64,000 nucleotides of DNA from contig BQMJ01000005.1 in assembly GCA_025991245.1 (NCBI GenBank), forward strand, positions 1 through 64,000. The letters run 5' to 3'. Within the stretch, counting starts at the first letter, position 1, and each line of letters starts with the position of its first letter. The position numbers and the translations under genes are program-made. This stretch comes from Galdieria partita. Lineage: Eukaryota > Rhodophyta > Bangiophyceae > Galdieriales > Galdieriaceae. This document shows, piece by piece, positions 37,112 to 48,347 of the stretch. A model generated the notes under the pieces. It worked only from the letters and a program-made list of their open reading frames with translations. It was not told where the DNA came from and made no database searches.

Positions 37112-39302
37112 AGCGTTAAGCACTGGTGGTGGAAAGCGACGAAATGACAAGTCTTGGACCACGAATGGTAAGAAAAGTATTGTGTAGAATGCATTGCAAC
37201 AGTTTGCATTCCTTTTCGACGTAGCTAGTTTATGTAGAATAACCTAATATAACAATGAAGAATTGCGACTTGAGTGACAAGAATACAGGAGTCTTTCAAG
37301 TATATTCTGAAGAAGCAACCCTTTATGGCGACAGTGCTTCCAGTTGGAAGTAGCGGGTCATAAAGTTGTCAAACTAGGAAAGTTGATGAGTTGTTTGTTT
37401 ATTTCGACACGAGACTTTGATACAAGTGTCTCCAATAATGTCTCGTTAAGTGAACAGGTTTGCTATTCACAGTGAGCCCATAGCATAACGACTGGATTGC
37501 TATGGTTCAAGAACGTGGCAATAAACGATGTGCATTTCAATGAAGTATGAAACGGAATATTTTGTGGGTACTTTTTTGTTTTGTAATTGTGAGAAAAGCT
37601 TTGTTGATATTCATGGAGTCTGCTTAGTAGTTTAGCAAAAAGCGAAGAATATAAAGCATTTTGAGAACATAGTTGTTCTTTGGTCTGGTTCATAGTGACT
37701 TGTAGCTAAGTTCCAATCACTAAATTGCTCTTTGTTATGGAAAATATGGAATGGACGTTCTTTGAAAACTCGTTGAAATACAGTAGTACACTATTTAGCT
37801 ATTGTGAAATCTATATGATAAACGCTTTTGCATAAACTGTCAAGAGCATTCTTACATTCGAAAATCACCTGCATTATCTGTATGTTGGCTTTTGAATTGA
37901 CAAGAGAATTCTTCCAAAGCTTGTAAATCGTATACAATCGAAGATCCTCGAAATCCTTCAATATGATGCAAAAATTTTTTAGCTGTTTGTTTTTCTCGAA
38001 GCATTTAGAAACTAAAACTCTGCAAAAGTAATTGTGAGGATTTTATTGTGATAATTCTAAATTTTCGAATGTTTTTGTCATATCAGAAAAATAGTCTAGA
38101 GCTACAGCTCCAGTTTCAATTTTTGTTTGCTCATTGATTCCAATGTACTGATAAAAAGGAAATTATCATATTCTTGAGCAGCAGTTTGAGAACCATACAA
38201 AATATATAGCCACTTTTGTAGAATATATTAACGATATAGAAAAGCTGTCGTTAACTAAAGTGAAGCTGTCGTTGCTTAGATTAGTAGCGTTTTATCATCA
38301 AAGACTTTTTTAAGTGAAATAACAAACCCAAATTTATTCCAAAGAATTAAACCTCAAGTACAATTCGATTTTTTATTTTCCTTTCGATTCTTTGACTAGC
38401 ATTCTGATTAAACTTCGAGAGAATGAAACAGTATCCTGTTTTTTTATGCAAATGGAAAGTTGGAAACAGCCGTTCATACGACCACCTGATCCTCCTTTCT
38501 CCAAATACGACTTCAGCTGAACAAAGATTTTCATCTATATCCACTACTGCGAATAATCTGGATATGTATTGTTGGTTTCTGAACATTGACTTTGATTTCA
38601 ACACTATTCTCTACTCTTTGCATCATTTTACTAGTACTACTTGTTGTTTACTCATTTCTATTCGAACAATAGGTTCTTTTTGCTCTCTTGCTATGAATCT
38701 GGTTGTTTTCACTTTAATTCTTTGTAAAAAGGAATATTGTTTCAGTAGTTACATGGTGCAAATCTAATGGAGCAAATACTGTCTCTATTGAATTGAGAAG
38801 GAACGCTGAGGTTCACTAAGAGTATTTTCTACTGAATTGGAGCTTTCGGTTTTCGCTTTAAAAATCAGTCTAGTGACTAACGAAGAGCTGTACGACGCTT
38901 TGCTTTCGTTCTCAATATCCTTCTTCGTTACTAAGGGAGAGTTGGAGTTATTGAAACATTCTGTATAGTCTTTCATTATTAACGAAATCATAATAAACTT
39001 AGCTAGGGTAGTTCTGGTATTGAATCCTGATCTGTGGAGATAGTTGTTTTGGTTTTCATAGCTACTATTGTAGGGTGGACTTCTAGAGCTCTTTCGATTG
39101 AAGCTTTTTTATGCTGTCAAAATGTTGAGGGGACTTTCTAAGCTACTATATGTATCACAGGAAGAAGCAGTTGTAAAAAGAACGCAATAGAGAGTGAGAG
39201 TACTTGTGCTAATTTGTAGGAGAAGAGGAACAGTATTAGAACTTTGTTGATATGCAATAGGAAGAGGAGTTTGAAGTGTTGGAATAATTTCTGTTTCAAC
39301 TT
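37112..39302. other. Spacer, no supported gene
   Basis: Frames at 37463-37693 (-), 38347-38604 (-), 38423-38767 (+) and 38785-38991 (-) overlap one another and none has a recognisable domain. The frame 39109-39306 (-) could be an extra 3' exon of the membrane protein that ends at 39303, but I found no clear splice sites to join it. Confidence 0.35.
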
Positions 39303-40301
39303 TCACGTTGTGTTTTTTTTTGTTTCAACAACACTTGTAGAACTTGATGCTTGTTGTTCTTCTAATTCAAGTCTTCTTTCTTCTCTTTCCTTTCTTGCTA
39401 TATTATATCGCTTTCTTGTGGTGTTGTAAATTGTAAAGGGAACAATAAATATTAAATAAGCCAGTATAATGAAGAACAATACATAACCAAATGTACTCTC
39501 TACGTTTGCTTCAGAGGATGATTCTAATGATCTTTCTAAACGCCGTATATCAGACTGCATAGACTTACATGCTGATTCTGGATATTGTCTTAACGGTTCT
39601 TTCTGTGAAATATCTCCCCTGAACCATGACATTACACCACCTTTTGCATCATAACTTTTCATGAAATTATTGTTTAACGAGCAATATTCTTGGAATTCTT
39701 GTTTCTTTGAGATCAGTTCTTTTCCTTGCCATCCAACTTTTTTCGAGAATCTATTGTCGTAGGAGATTCCAATTGTTAGTGATGCCGCAGCCAATAGTGT
39801 CAAAAAGGGAGTGCTTCTTGACAGCTTCTCTGCCAGCGTCTTTTGTTTTGGAATGCTGTATGCTACATATGAGTATAAAGCTTCTAGTTTGGATACGTTG
39901 AATACATCTTCCTCTGAAGTCATAAAATCTCTCATAATATGAACTAATCTAATTCTTGCGTTTAAGGGAGAATTGTTAAATTTTTGTATAATATTTTCGA
40001 TTTCTTCATTACTTTGTGGATTCTTTGATGCATTGAGTGCTAGGCAAATGCAATCGAAAAGTTTTTGTCTGTAGTTGTGATATTCAGAATCCAGAGTTAT
40101 AATTGACAAATCTATTAATGATATGTTGCTTATCATGTCCGCAATCTTTTCTCTTAGGGTAAAAGTAGTTTGGTAATTTATCATTTCACCAAGTATCTTC
40201 ATAGTTGTTCTGACGTGTTGTTTGTTTTCGCTCATTGTTATTTTTGGTATTCTTTCTCTAAAAGTAGTTTGGGTATTCATCATATCATGAAGTATTTCCA
40301 T
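39303..40301 (-). CDS. Membrane protein of unknown function with duplicated N-terminus
   Basis: Single frame; the first ATG at 40301 gives 332 aa. A start at the second repeat (MSENKQ) is possible. Two hydrophobic segments are visible, one in the middle (FLTLLAAASLTIGI, about 167-180) and a stronger one near 278-298 (YVLFFIILAYLIFIVPF), followed by a basic, Glu/Arg-rich tail likely to be helical (KEREERRLELEEQQ). The N-terminus contains two copies of RTTM-IL-MMN-QTTF type sequence from a DNA-level duplication. Between the hydrophobic segments is a Lys/Ser-rich part with a few Cys. No known family is recognised. The length of the open frame and the membrane segments support a real gene. Confidence 0.6.
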   Translation of the reverse strand: MEILHDMMNTQTTFRERIPKITMSENKQHVRTTMKILGEMINYQTTFTLREKIADMISNISLIDLSIITLDSEYHNYRQKLFDCICLALNASKNPQSNEEIENIIQKFNNSPLNARIRLVHIMRDFMTSEEDVFNVSKLEALYSYVAYSIPKQKTLAEKLSRSTPFLTLLAAASLTIGISYDNRFSKKVGWQGKELISKKQEFQEYCSLNNNFMKSYDAKGGVMSWFRGDISQKEPLRQYPESACKSMQSDIRRLERSLESSSEANVESTFGYVLFFIILAYLIFIVPFTIYNTTRKRYNIARKEREERRLELEEQQASSSTSVVETKKNTT

Positions 40302-40331
40302 AGTTGTTCTCAATTGTTCTTTTTGCTTTCA
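40157..40331. repeat. Two-copy direct repeat inside the membrane protein gene
   Basis: Two copies of about 75 bases, 40157-40233 and 40258-40331, offset by about 100 bases, sharing AAAAGTAGTTTGG and CATAGTTGTTCT. They encode the repeated RTTM...QTTF segment. The outer copy spans the likely start codon, so the duplication may have moved the translation start. Confidence 0.8.
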
Positions 40332-40575
40332 CTTGGCTGAGCAATAATCACACTTCACAAAATTGCCCAATAGTAGTAGTTGTGATGACAGCGTATAAAT
40401 AGAATTGTATCCATGATCTGAAGGTGCGTAGTCACGTCATCGCCTGAGTGTGAAGGGTTTGTTAGCTGTTGTTGTTATTGCTTTTCTTGCTTTTGTGTAC
40501 TTTGCAAAGGTGTTGTTCCTTGATAATCTTCTACCACCGCTAACATGATATGAAGTGTTTTGGTTGTTGTTATTT

Positions 40576-40764
40576 CTAACGTCGTACTATTTTCCCAAAC
40601 GTTACTTTTGAAGTAATATCTTCAGTTGTTTCTTCGTACTTGATCAAACAACTTTTTAACAACCATGAAATGCTTATTATGATTGCTAGATCTATGAAAA
40701 CATGGAGTGTTGTGAAGGTCAATCTAAAAAAAGGAAAAGGAGTGAATTCCCCAGTTGAAAACAT
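40576..40764 (-). CDS. Possible small membrane protein
   Basis: 62-aa frame from an ATG at 40764 with one clear hydrophobic segment (VFIDLAIIISISWLL) and a polar C-terminus. It lies about 270 bp upstream of the 332-aa membrane protein on the same strand and might instead be a 5' exon of that gene. I found no convincing splice pair. It matches no family I know and could be chance. Confidence 0.3.
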   Translation of the reverse strand: MFSTGEFTPFPFFRLTFTTLHVFIDLAIIISISWLLKSCLIKYEETTEDITSKVTFGKIVRR

Positions 40765-43700
40765 GAAATGAGCTAATATTTGAATGAATATTGGTTGAAC
40801 TTTCTTTCCTTTTAATATTTAGACATTGCTTCAATAAAAACTTCTTTTGTGACTTTATTTCGAATCTTTATTGATTTTCTCGTATGTCATTTCAACTTGG
40901 ATAGTAAAAAATTGAAAAGAAAACATGTGATGGTAAAAGCGAGGCTTTGAATTTAACGAGCTATTCGACTAATTGACTTTCTTTTTTCCACGAAGAACAA
41001 GCAAAAAAGAAAGACTTTCGTCGATTCATATTTGCGTCGAATGCATTCCAAGCTATTCAAATGATGTCATTCTAGTAGAATCTTGTATATAAAAACCAGG
41101 ATTCATGCTTAATCGTGAAAAAGAAGAATAAAAGTTTGTGTTAAACTACGACAGTGCTGCCAATTCTCAACTTTTATGAATCCTTCATAGAAGAATTGAG
41201 AACTGTAAATTCAATTAAAAACACTTGAATCAGAAGTCTCATTCTTATAAGAAAGAAAGTAAGGTTTCTCTATATACAAGTTGCCTTGGAGAACTTGAAA
41301 AATTTATTGAAATGTATATTTGACTGCATTTCAAGCAAAACTACGAACTATTTCAGAAGAAAAGAATCAAGTGAGTTCAAACACAACCATAGTGGTATAC
41401 CGCTTGGATAGCAGAAAAAAGTGTTCGATAAGTGGTTCGTTTGAGTTGACAGTTCAACAACAAAGGAGTTTGTTTTCGGTAAAGATGTTGGTTGCAAAAG
41501 CCAAAGTTTAGAGTATCCTTGAAACTCTCTTTCGGATGAAGACTACCAGCATAAGAATGTCCATGAGAAAAACATTTCTTATTGATGAAAAGAAACTGGA
41601 ATATATAATCGGGTGACAAGAATGTCGAAATGAATGCTTCTTGAAGCTATCATTTGGCAATACCAAGTTGTAGTAAAGAAGGATCATTGTCAAACTTGCA
41701 TCTGAGAGTTTGTCCATCCATAATAATTTAGTAATGCAAGAGCAAAGTTCTTAACAAATGCAAATTACGAAGACAAACAAGAACCAAAAGTGAGCTAGTG
41801 TAATACGTTAAATTATAAACACGTCTAATATTGAGACGAGCAACACTCTGTAACTCCCGAATTGGTGAAAAATGTATACAAACCTTCTCTTACCTAAAAA
41901 GATATTCCTTTCAACTCAAAGCTTATCAACTTGCTATTTCTTAGTCATATTTTTAATTTTGCTGTAGTTTGGAGCATCAGCGTCATTTTACGTGTCCCAG
42001 ACAAAATGACGATGGCTGGAGAATGTATTTCAAATAGGACAGGTGTTGGTAGGTTGATAGAAAGTGCAGTAGTAGTCAGTACGGACAAAATCTACAAGGA
42101 AACGTATTCTGTTGCAATAGCTCGCTACAAAAAAGTAAGAGGATTCTCTTTCCTATTCTCGGGACGAAGGACTCGTTTCCATTGTTGAAGTCTTGAGCAG
42201 CTTGAAGATTGAGAGTTTTATCTATCAGTGGTAACTGTATTTGTACTATTAGTAAGAGTGTGAAACAGTTTAAGGTCAACTAAATAAAATAATGCTTGGT
42301 GAAAACTACCCCTGAGCTATTCTTTTCTACATATGTGTGTATGTGGACACTGACAACATATGAAGAATACAGTTTTCAACACAAACTCTACTCGTTCTGA
42401 AAAGTTTTGTATCCACTGTCTCTCTACATAACAATACGTATTCAAGTAATTACAATAACAACTTTCGGTAGTCCGAGTACTGTTGTTTGGTTGTTTTCCA
42501 TGAATCACTTAAGTATGGTGAATAACAAGTTGGATTGCTCAAATATGGCTCCTTTTTGAGAGGCAGCACATTGCACCCAAAGCAACTAAACTCTTCTAGT
42601 TGCAAACCTTGGTTGATTGTTGACTTGATTGACGAACGCTCGTAGAAAAGAGGCGAGCAGGTCAGCGCCAAGTTGAGGGAGCAGTTGACAGTCTTCTGAA
42701 AGTGGTTTCAAACAAACACGTGCTAGTTTGTACCAATTTAAAGAGTCAAAGCTGTATATACACAAGGTTTCAAGAGAGTGGAGGTTGTTGACTGTGAGCA
42801 TCGTAAACGGCTACAATTCTCAAGACTATGGATTGAGTTGCTCCAAACTTGGTACTTGTACTAAAAAGTCACAGTTGTGACAATACAGTTTCTCATGGTT
42901 GAATTGACTTTAAACCTAAGAAACAGAGCCTATATATCCTTAAAAACTTCCCATGAGACTGAACAACTGTGCGTATTATTTACTTTATCAGCATTCGCTT
43001 GAGTCCAGAAAGTTCTTTGGAATAAAGAGGCGTTTTCAAGATGAACAGGACTTTTCAATGTCATTCTTCAATAAAGAGCTGGAGCCGGAATCGACGATGG
43101 AATTGGAGTAACACTTGGAAACCAACTTAAAGTTGCCAAGAATTTTCAACACAAGTATATTGTATAAATATAAAAAAGGAACGAATGGAAAATTGAGAAT
43201 CCTTGTTTTTCTTGTTTATATGTATCAAATGAAAAGTTCTAGTCTAAAAACACTGACTGAAAAGATTGTCAATATAAGGACGAGACTATGAAGCGTCAAC
43301 TATAACTTGTTTGGGAAACCTAAGAAGAAATGTATACTCAATATTTGGTCAGTTTCGTGATCTGAATTGCCTTCCCAAAGTACAGATAACAAACAAGTTT
43401 CGGTCTAAGAGTCATCGAGTTTGCTAAAACCCAAGTTGAAAAAATGGTCAAAGACTTTGTAAAGAAAATTGAATGTTTCCAAGTCTTGAAAACTCACTTC
43501 CAACAGTCAGTTAGAAAGCCTACTGTCTAGGGAGATGATACAAGTGGATGGAAAGCAAGAACAATGTAAAACACCTCGACACACTTTAAAAACTTCAACA
43601 AGATTGATTGTTTCAACGCAAGAGAGATTTTTGGACAACAAACAAAAAACATGCTAAACTTTTGAAAGTAAAAATAACACCGTAGGTTTTGCACTGAAAC

Positions 43701-43869
43701 AAAGGTTGTAAGAAGCAGCCAAAAAACAAAGACTACTACAAGTTTTATAAAAATTCGTTTGACATCACTAAAAAAGGAGACAAACATAAACGAGTTACAA
43801 CTATATGAAGCTGTTGTTTTCAAACAAATCAATATTCCTGTTGACTACACAAGTTGATGACCAGTCTCT
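40765..43869. other. Inner subtelomeric spacer, no gene
   Basis: About 3.1 kb without a supported gene. Short frames on both strands (for example 41377-41717, 41931-42188, 42317-42801 and 43527-43832) overlap and carry no domain. The texture resembles the decayed block at 14.4-22 kb, but I could not show specific homology by eye. Confidence 0.4.
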
Positions 43870-43870
43870 A

Positions 43871-43890
43871 AATAAACCATAATAAACCCT
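43871..43890. repeat. Interstitial telomere-type decamers
   Basis: Two adjacent decamers, AATAAACCAT then AATAAACCCT. The second is identical to the terminal telomere unit and the first differs by one base. Orientation is the same as the chromosome end. They lie 1.8 kb before the first well-supported core gene and about 43 kb from the telomere. Confidence 0.75.
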
Positions 43891-45302
43891 TAGGCTATCG
43901 ATTATAAGTTTATTGTTCTTTATTAGTTCTTCGTATGTTTTCTCTAATTATTGTTCATTCTTGGATGCATTTGTGACATGCAATTGACGTATAAACAACG
44001 AATTTTATCATTTCGCATTTATTATTTTATTGCATTTGCGTACGAGTCAACTAAAATCACTAGAGGATTTGCATTACATACTGCATTTTGCATCAGTATA
44101 TGGCTTTAGAAAGATTTAAATATAGAGTATCTCATACTCGCAAAACAGAATTCAGAAATGCAAATTTATTCTAGTGAAAGTTTTGGAATTGCCGACGTTG
44201 TATTCAAATTATTGCTGTATAAAATTTCCATGAGCTCTTTCTTATTCTTTCTACTATTCTTATAGTTTCAACTATTTAAACCATGCCAAAGTTACATAGT
44301 ACTTATCGTTTATCAATTATTATTTTAATGATCAATAGACTAGAAGGAGCCACGGTTACAGCTGTTTGCATTACTGAAGCACTTTGATAGTTTGCAAAGC
44401 GGAAAGAAAAAGGTACGACAGTACAATATTCAAAATGAGTTTGCTAAACTCTTCAAAGTTGGAGCGTTGTTGGATACATTTCAAAGAACTATCTGCGATT
44501 TCCATGAAATGGTTCCTCTGTCTACGTTTTTTATTAAAAACATATTAAACAATAATAAACTCAGAATAGATACTAATGAACCAGAGTGGATACTAAAAAA
44601 GAGTACTCGTGCTTTGTCAAACCGGAGGTAGGCCACCATTGATAGCCACTGACGGCTATCCGCTGTAACAAATTTTGATGGATTCTTGATTTATAGCAAA
44701 GTTTCAGTTGATATTTTATAAACTATAAATATTGATTATAACCATAATGAACCATAAAAAATTTTTTTGTCTCTTGCTATGACAGTTTACAGCTAGTATG
44801 TCCTTTTTAAACACTTATCAGATGTAGAAAGCTTTTTGTTTTACATTGTACGACACCGTCATACCGCAGCATAGTGGATTTTTCATGGACGAGAGACAAT
44901 TATTTAAAATGTGACGATCAAACTCTGTTGTAGTGCATAACGTGCCCACTTTGCGTGAAGAGTTAGATGCTCGCTTGTTTCTTGAAGGGTAAACTTACTT
45001 GGGTTCTACTTTTACTTTTCAAGCATAGATGCGTTGTTTTATCTCTTTTAATTCAAAGGCTTGCGTAATACATTAGTGATTGACTCTAATCTACTTACGC
45101 AAATGGTATAGCCGTACTCTTGAATCGCCGTTGATTTACCAAATATAACAAAGACAAAAGCACCAAACTGTGAAATACTATCCTGAAATAATTTTATCAT
45201 GTGAGCTCTTTGTGTTACAAAAGTTTTTCCACTATTAGCAACTTTTAGATCTTTTGAACAAGTTGGTACTGAGTTGAAAGCAAAGTTTTTCCAGCACATT
45301 CG
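43891..45302. other. Spacer with possible exon fragments
   Basis: Coding-like fragments without a full gene model: a 79-codon frame at 44392-44631 (+), a short frame near 44930-44990 (+), and a frame from an ATG at 45299 on the minus strand running to a GTAAGT donor near 45098, with the stretch KVANSGKTFVTQ. None is recognised. They could be exons of an unrecognised gene or remains of one. Confidence 0.3.
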
Positions 45303-45650
45303 ATGATTGGAATCGTTTCTGTAAAACCCTGTTTATTAGCTGCCAATTACTTCCTCACAGTTTTTGTTGCTGAGTATACATTTGTTCAACGAAGTTACTT
45401 AGCAAACTTCATTTCTCTTGTATTCTTCTTCTGTCTCTTTTCTTCTTTGGACTTGGAGTCATGTTATGAACTGAGAGTCCGCGTTTCCACTAGTTACTGT
45501 TGGAGTGTCGGCGAGCGACTTCCATTTCTTTTATTATCTTTTACAAAACTATTGGTCTTTCCTTTTTGGTGTTCAGTAGGAGATTCGCAATACGTGCTGT
45601 CGAGAGTAGAGCCACAACAAAAGAGTCCAATTAATCTTCAAGTTTTCTAG
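45303..45650 (+). CDS. Possible small membrane protein
   Basis: 115-aa frame from an ATG at 45303 with three hydrophobic stretches (for example FISLVFFFCLFSSL and LPFLLLSFTKLLVF). It starts 4 bases from the minus-strand ATG at 45299, so the two would be divergent without room for a promoter, and at most one is likely real. No family is recognised. Confidence 0.25.
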   Translation: MIGIVSVKPCLLAANYFLTVFVAEYTFVQRSYLANFISLVFFFCLFSSLDLESCYELRVRVSTSYCWSVGERLPFLLLSFTKLLVFPFWCSVGDSQYVLSRVEPQQKSPINLQVF

Positions 45651-45736
45651 CACAAAACATAGAAAGACTTGCATATTTTGCAAAACAGAAACACTATTCA
45701 CAACACTTGTTTACCACAAAACAACATTCACATCCA

Positions 45737-46897
45737 TCAAGAGGTTTCACTGTCATCATCAGGAGCTTCATATAAATGTAAGGGGCCTCCTGCAATAACC
45801 GAAAGCAAACCACAATGTTCAGCTAGTTTTTCATACTCTTTCTGAAAATGTTCCAAGTCCGTGACAGAAGAGGAAGGTTCAAAAACAATGTGAACTAGAC
45901 CATTTTTGCCAGGTTTACCAACGTCACCGAAATAACTTCCTCCTGCACCTCCTTGTCCATTGGGATACAACTCGTACTCATATGGTTTCCCACCAGAACC
46001 ACCTTGTGAAGTAGCTCCATCGCTTCCAGAACCTCCGTCTTTAACAGTAGGTCCTCCACCACTACCACCGGTTCCACCGCTACCCGGACCACTTGTACTG
46101 CCGGGGCTGCCGCCATCACCACCGCTACCAGACAACTTGATGAAGGTCGAACTCTCTCCGTCTTTTCCTCCATATCCTGGATTGCCACCTTTTCCACCTT
46201 CACCCACGAACAACTTCTGCTGCTTTCCTGGTTCTACAGTCGTGTCTCCAAAAGCAGTGCCACCTGCACCACCTCCACCTCCACCAACGGGAATAGCAGA
46301 ACAAAGCGTAACTCGTGAACCTCCAGCACCACCTCCACCACCACCGCCAATAACCAGTCCTCTAGCTTTGTAGACAAGTTCAGGTATGGTCACGATATGG
46401 ATACCAGGACTATCAAACGAACGAGAAACCTCCGGTCGAAGTTGTCCTTTCTGAGTAAGGAAAGAAGCAGGAGCGTCATCTTGCAAAAAAGGATCCAACG
46501 AACTTTCTTCTAAGTACCCTTGAAACTGGATACGATGACCTCCTTGAACAGTCTCATAGACTCTTCCTTCTGTCAACGAAACATTTTCTAGCGGACATAA
46601 ACTGGATACGAAACTTGTATCCAGTAAAGTATCATTTACTTTTAAACTAGTGTCTCCAAAACCAGTTTCTCTACAGTCTGGAATATCTGCTGTTATATTC
46701 ACTGGAGGAAATAAGGTAGTGGAAAAGACCTTGTACAAAGTACGGTTATCTATCAGTACCTTACTTCCAAATATGACATGAACACCCGGTCCTCTAGGAA
46801 CTTGTACTGTATAAATACTGGGATGAGAATAACTTATCTGATGACAATCTCCGAGCATCAAAACACATGAAAGAATCAAAAAAACTCTCCAATTCAT
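45737..46897 (-). CDS. Secreted glycine-rich domain protein
   Basis: 386 aa from the ATG at 46897; a longer frame exists only with a non-ATG start. The N-terminus MNWRVFLILSCVLMLGDC is a clear signal peptide. The first 160 residues form a β-rich region with several N-glycosylation sequons (NRT, NIT, NDT, NVS) and Cys. FDSPGIHIVTIPELV leads into a Gly-rich domain at about 181-331 with runs of seven and six Gly, KLFVGEGGKGG, GGKDGESSTF and a closing GKPGKNGLVHIVF. This order resembles the Gly-rich domain of bacterial surface proteins and some phage tail adhesins, in which Gly runs pack as polyglycine-II helices. The similarity is by pattern. An extracellular or cell-wall role is inferred. Pro-rich frames on the opposite strand are its shadow. 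Confidence 0.8.
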   Translation of the reverse strand: MNWRVFLILSCVLMLGDCHQISYSHPSIYTVQVPRGPGVHVIFGSKVLIDNRTLYKVFSTTLFPPVNITADIPDCRETGFGDTSLKVNDTLLDTSFVSSLCPLENVSLTEGRVYETVQGGHRIQFQGYLEESSLDPFLQDDAPASFLTQKGQLRPEVSRSFDSPGIHIVTIPELVYKARGLVIGGGGGGGAGGSRVTLCSAIPVGGGGGGAGGTAFGDTTVEPGKQQKLFVGEGGKGGNPGYGGKDGESSTFIKLSGSGGDGGSPGSTSGPGSGGTGGSGGGPTVKDGGSGSDGATSQGGSGGKPYEYELYPNGQGGAGGSYFGDVGKPGKNGLVHIVFEPSSSVTDLEHFQKEYEKLAEHCGLLSVIAGGPLHLYEAPDDDSETS

Positions 46898-48347
46898 GAA
46901 GAGAACTTCCAGGGACCGTAAACAAGAAACTGGAATCACAAGCTACTTCTGTAATACAATTGTCATCTGTTTGCTGCTTTCCACGAGACAATTCGAAATA
47001 CACGTAGACGTCTATCTGGCGATCCGTACTTGACAAGTTCAAAATAACAAAACAGCATTCAAGTCTAAACAAACGGCATTCTTAGTTAAAATTTGCAAAT
47101 GTGGTTGGATACAACTGCAAAAGTTCTCTGAGAAATGCAATGGACAAATCTATTAGTTACGAGTTTAAGTATATCCCACTACTTTAGAAAAATTGTAGAC
47201 AGTAACAATTACTTAATATTGTAAACTGCTCAATAAACTTTAAAAATCACTTAAAAATGACATATTGACATAGAAAGTAGTGGAAATTACCATAGTATAG
47301 AGTAAAAGGAAGCACGAAGCAAAGCCAAAGGATGGGATAGAGTCAAAGAAAACTCCAGGGCATAATCAAATACTCTTCATACAGAATTTATTTTAGTATA
47401 GAGAGCTTTCACAGTCTGCGCAAGAATTATATTCATAAACTGAATACAGTTATATATGACATAATGTATACGTAATGCTTATTTTTGAATTTTCTCAATA
47501 ACGTAGCCTATAGTTGAGAGCATGTTGAACATTAAACAATGTGTACTCCCTACTGTGAGTGATAACTACAGGACAATCGATTCTTCAAAGGAGTTTGTAA
47601 ACGGGAGCGTCGTTGGAAAGATCCATCTGATAAGTGATGACATCGTTTTGATGGGTAAAGGACGGTTAGAAGGCAAAGTCAGAACATCTTGCATGGAATA
47701 GACGACGCCAAGACGAATACAGCGCATTTCTTTCTCGCTGCCACGTAACTTGCCCTCCCTCCGCCTAGCGATTCTCCTCTTTCCAATCGTAGTGTATCGT
47801 CTAACCTGACCAAGCTTCTCCAGAAATTCGTTTCTTTTTACCAATTCTGGCTTTGAGTTGACCAACAGTTAACTCTTGGTCCTTCATCCTCCTGAGCACT
47901 TCAAGTGCTATCCTCAGGGTAAAGGCACTACGGAAACAAGCAAAAATGGTACAAAGACTTTTAAATGGGTCCAAATGTGCCTTTGCAAATCGGGACTCAC
48001 TTTTGAAGTTCGCAGCTCCGTTGTCAGGAACAGTCTCTTCTCTCCACCTGACCTTTACTAGGCACAAACTGACGAATAAGAGACCGACGGTGTGTTAGTT
48101 GAACACAGAATCAACTTCGAAGACTGCCAAAGACCTTGCCGACTGGGTAGAAACGAGGATTCTCAACAACGTTAAGAGAAATCTATTAACTGTTGATAGT
48201 ATAAAAGGTTACAAACATGCATTTCTTTAGGAGGACTAACGGTTACTTTTCAAAGTCACAAGTACAACATCTATAGTTGAAAAAGATGGAATAGTTTCTT
48301 TGCCTCGTTCACTATTCGATCGTCTTGGAAGATGAAACCAGTAACAG
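46898..48347. other. Spacer with uncertain minus-strand frames
   Basis: Two overlapping minus-strand frames, 47566-47865 and 47801-48067, are less AT-rich than their surroundings and basic in composition. They lie in different frames and I could not join them with convincing splice sites. They could be part of an unrecognised gene downstream of DHODH or chance. The rest (46900-47560) is AT-rich with no feature. Confidence 0.35.

Noticed and set aside
45960-46373. Pro-rich 137-codon plus-strand frame
   Set aside because: It is the antisense shadow of the Gly-rich coding region (GGN codons read as NCC).
47566-48067. Pair of overlapping minus-strand frames downstream of DHODH
   Set aside because: Basic and low in AT, but no ATG-led model with good splice sites could be built; left as uncertain spacer.
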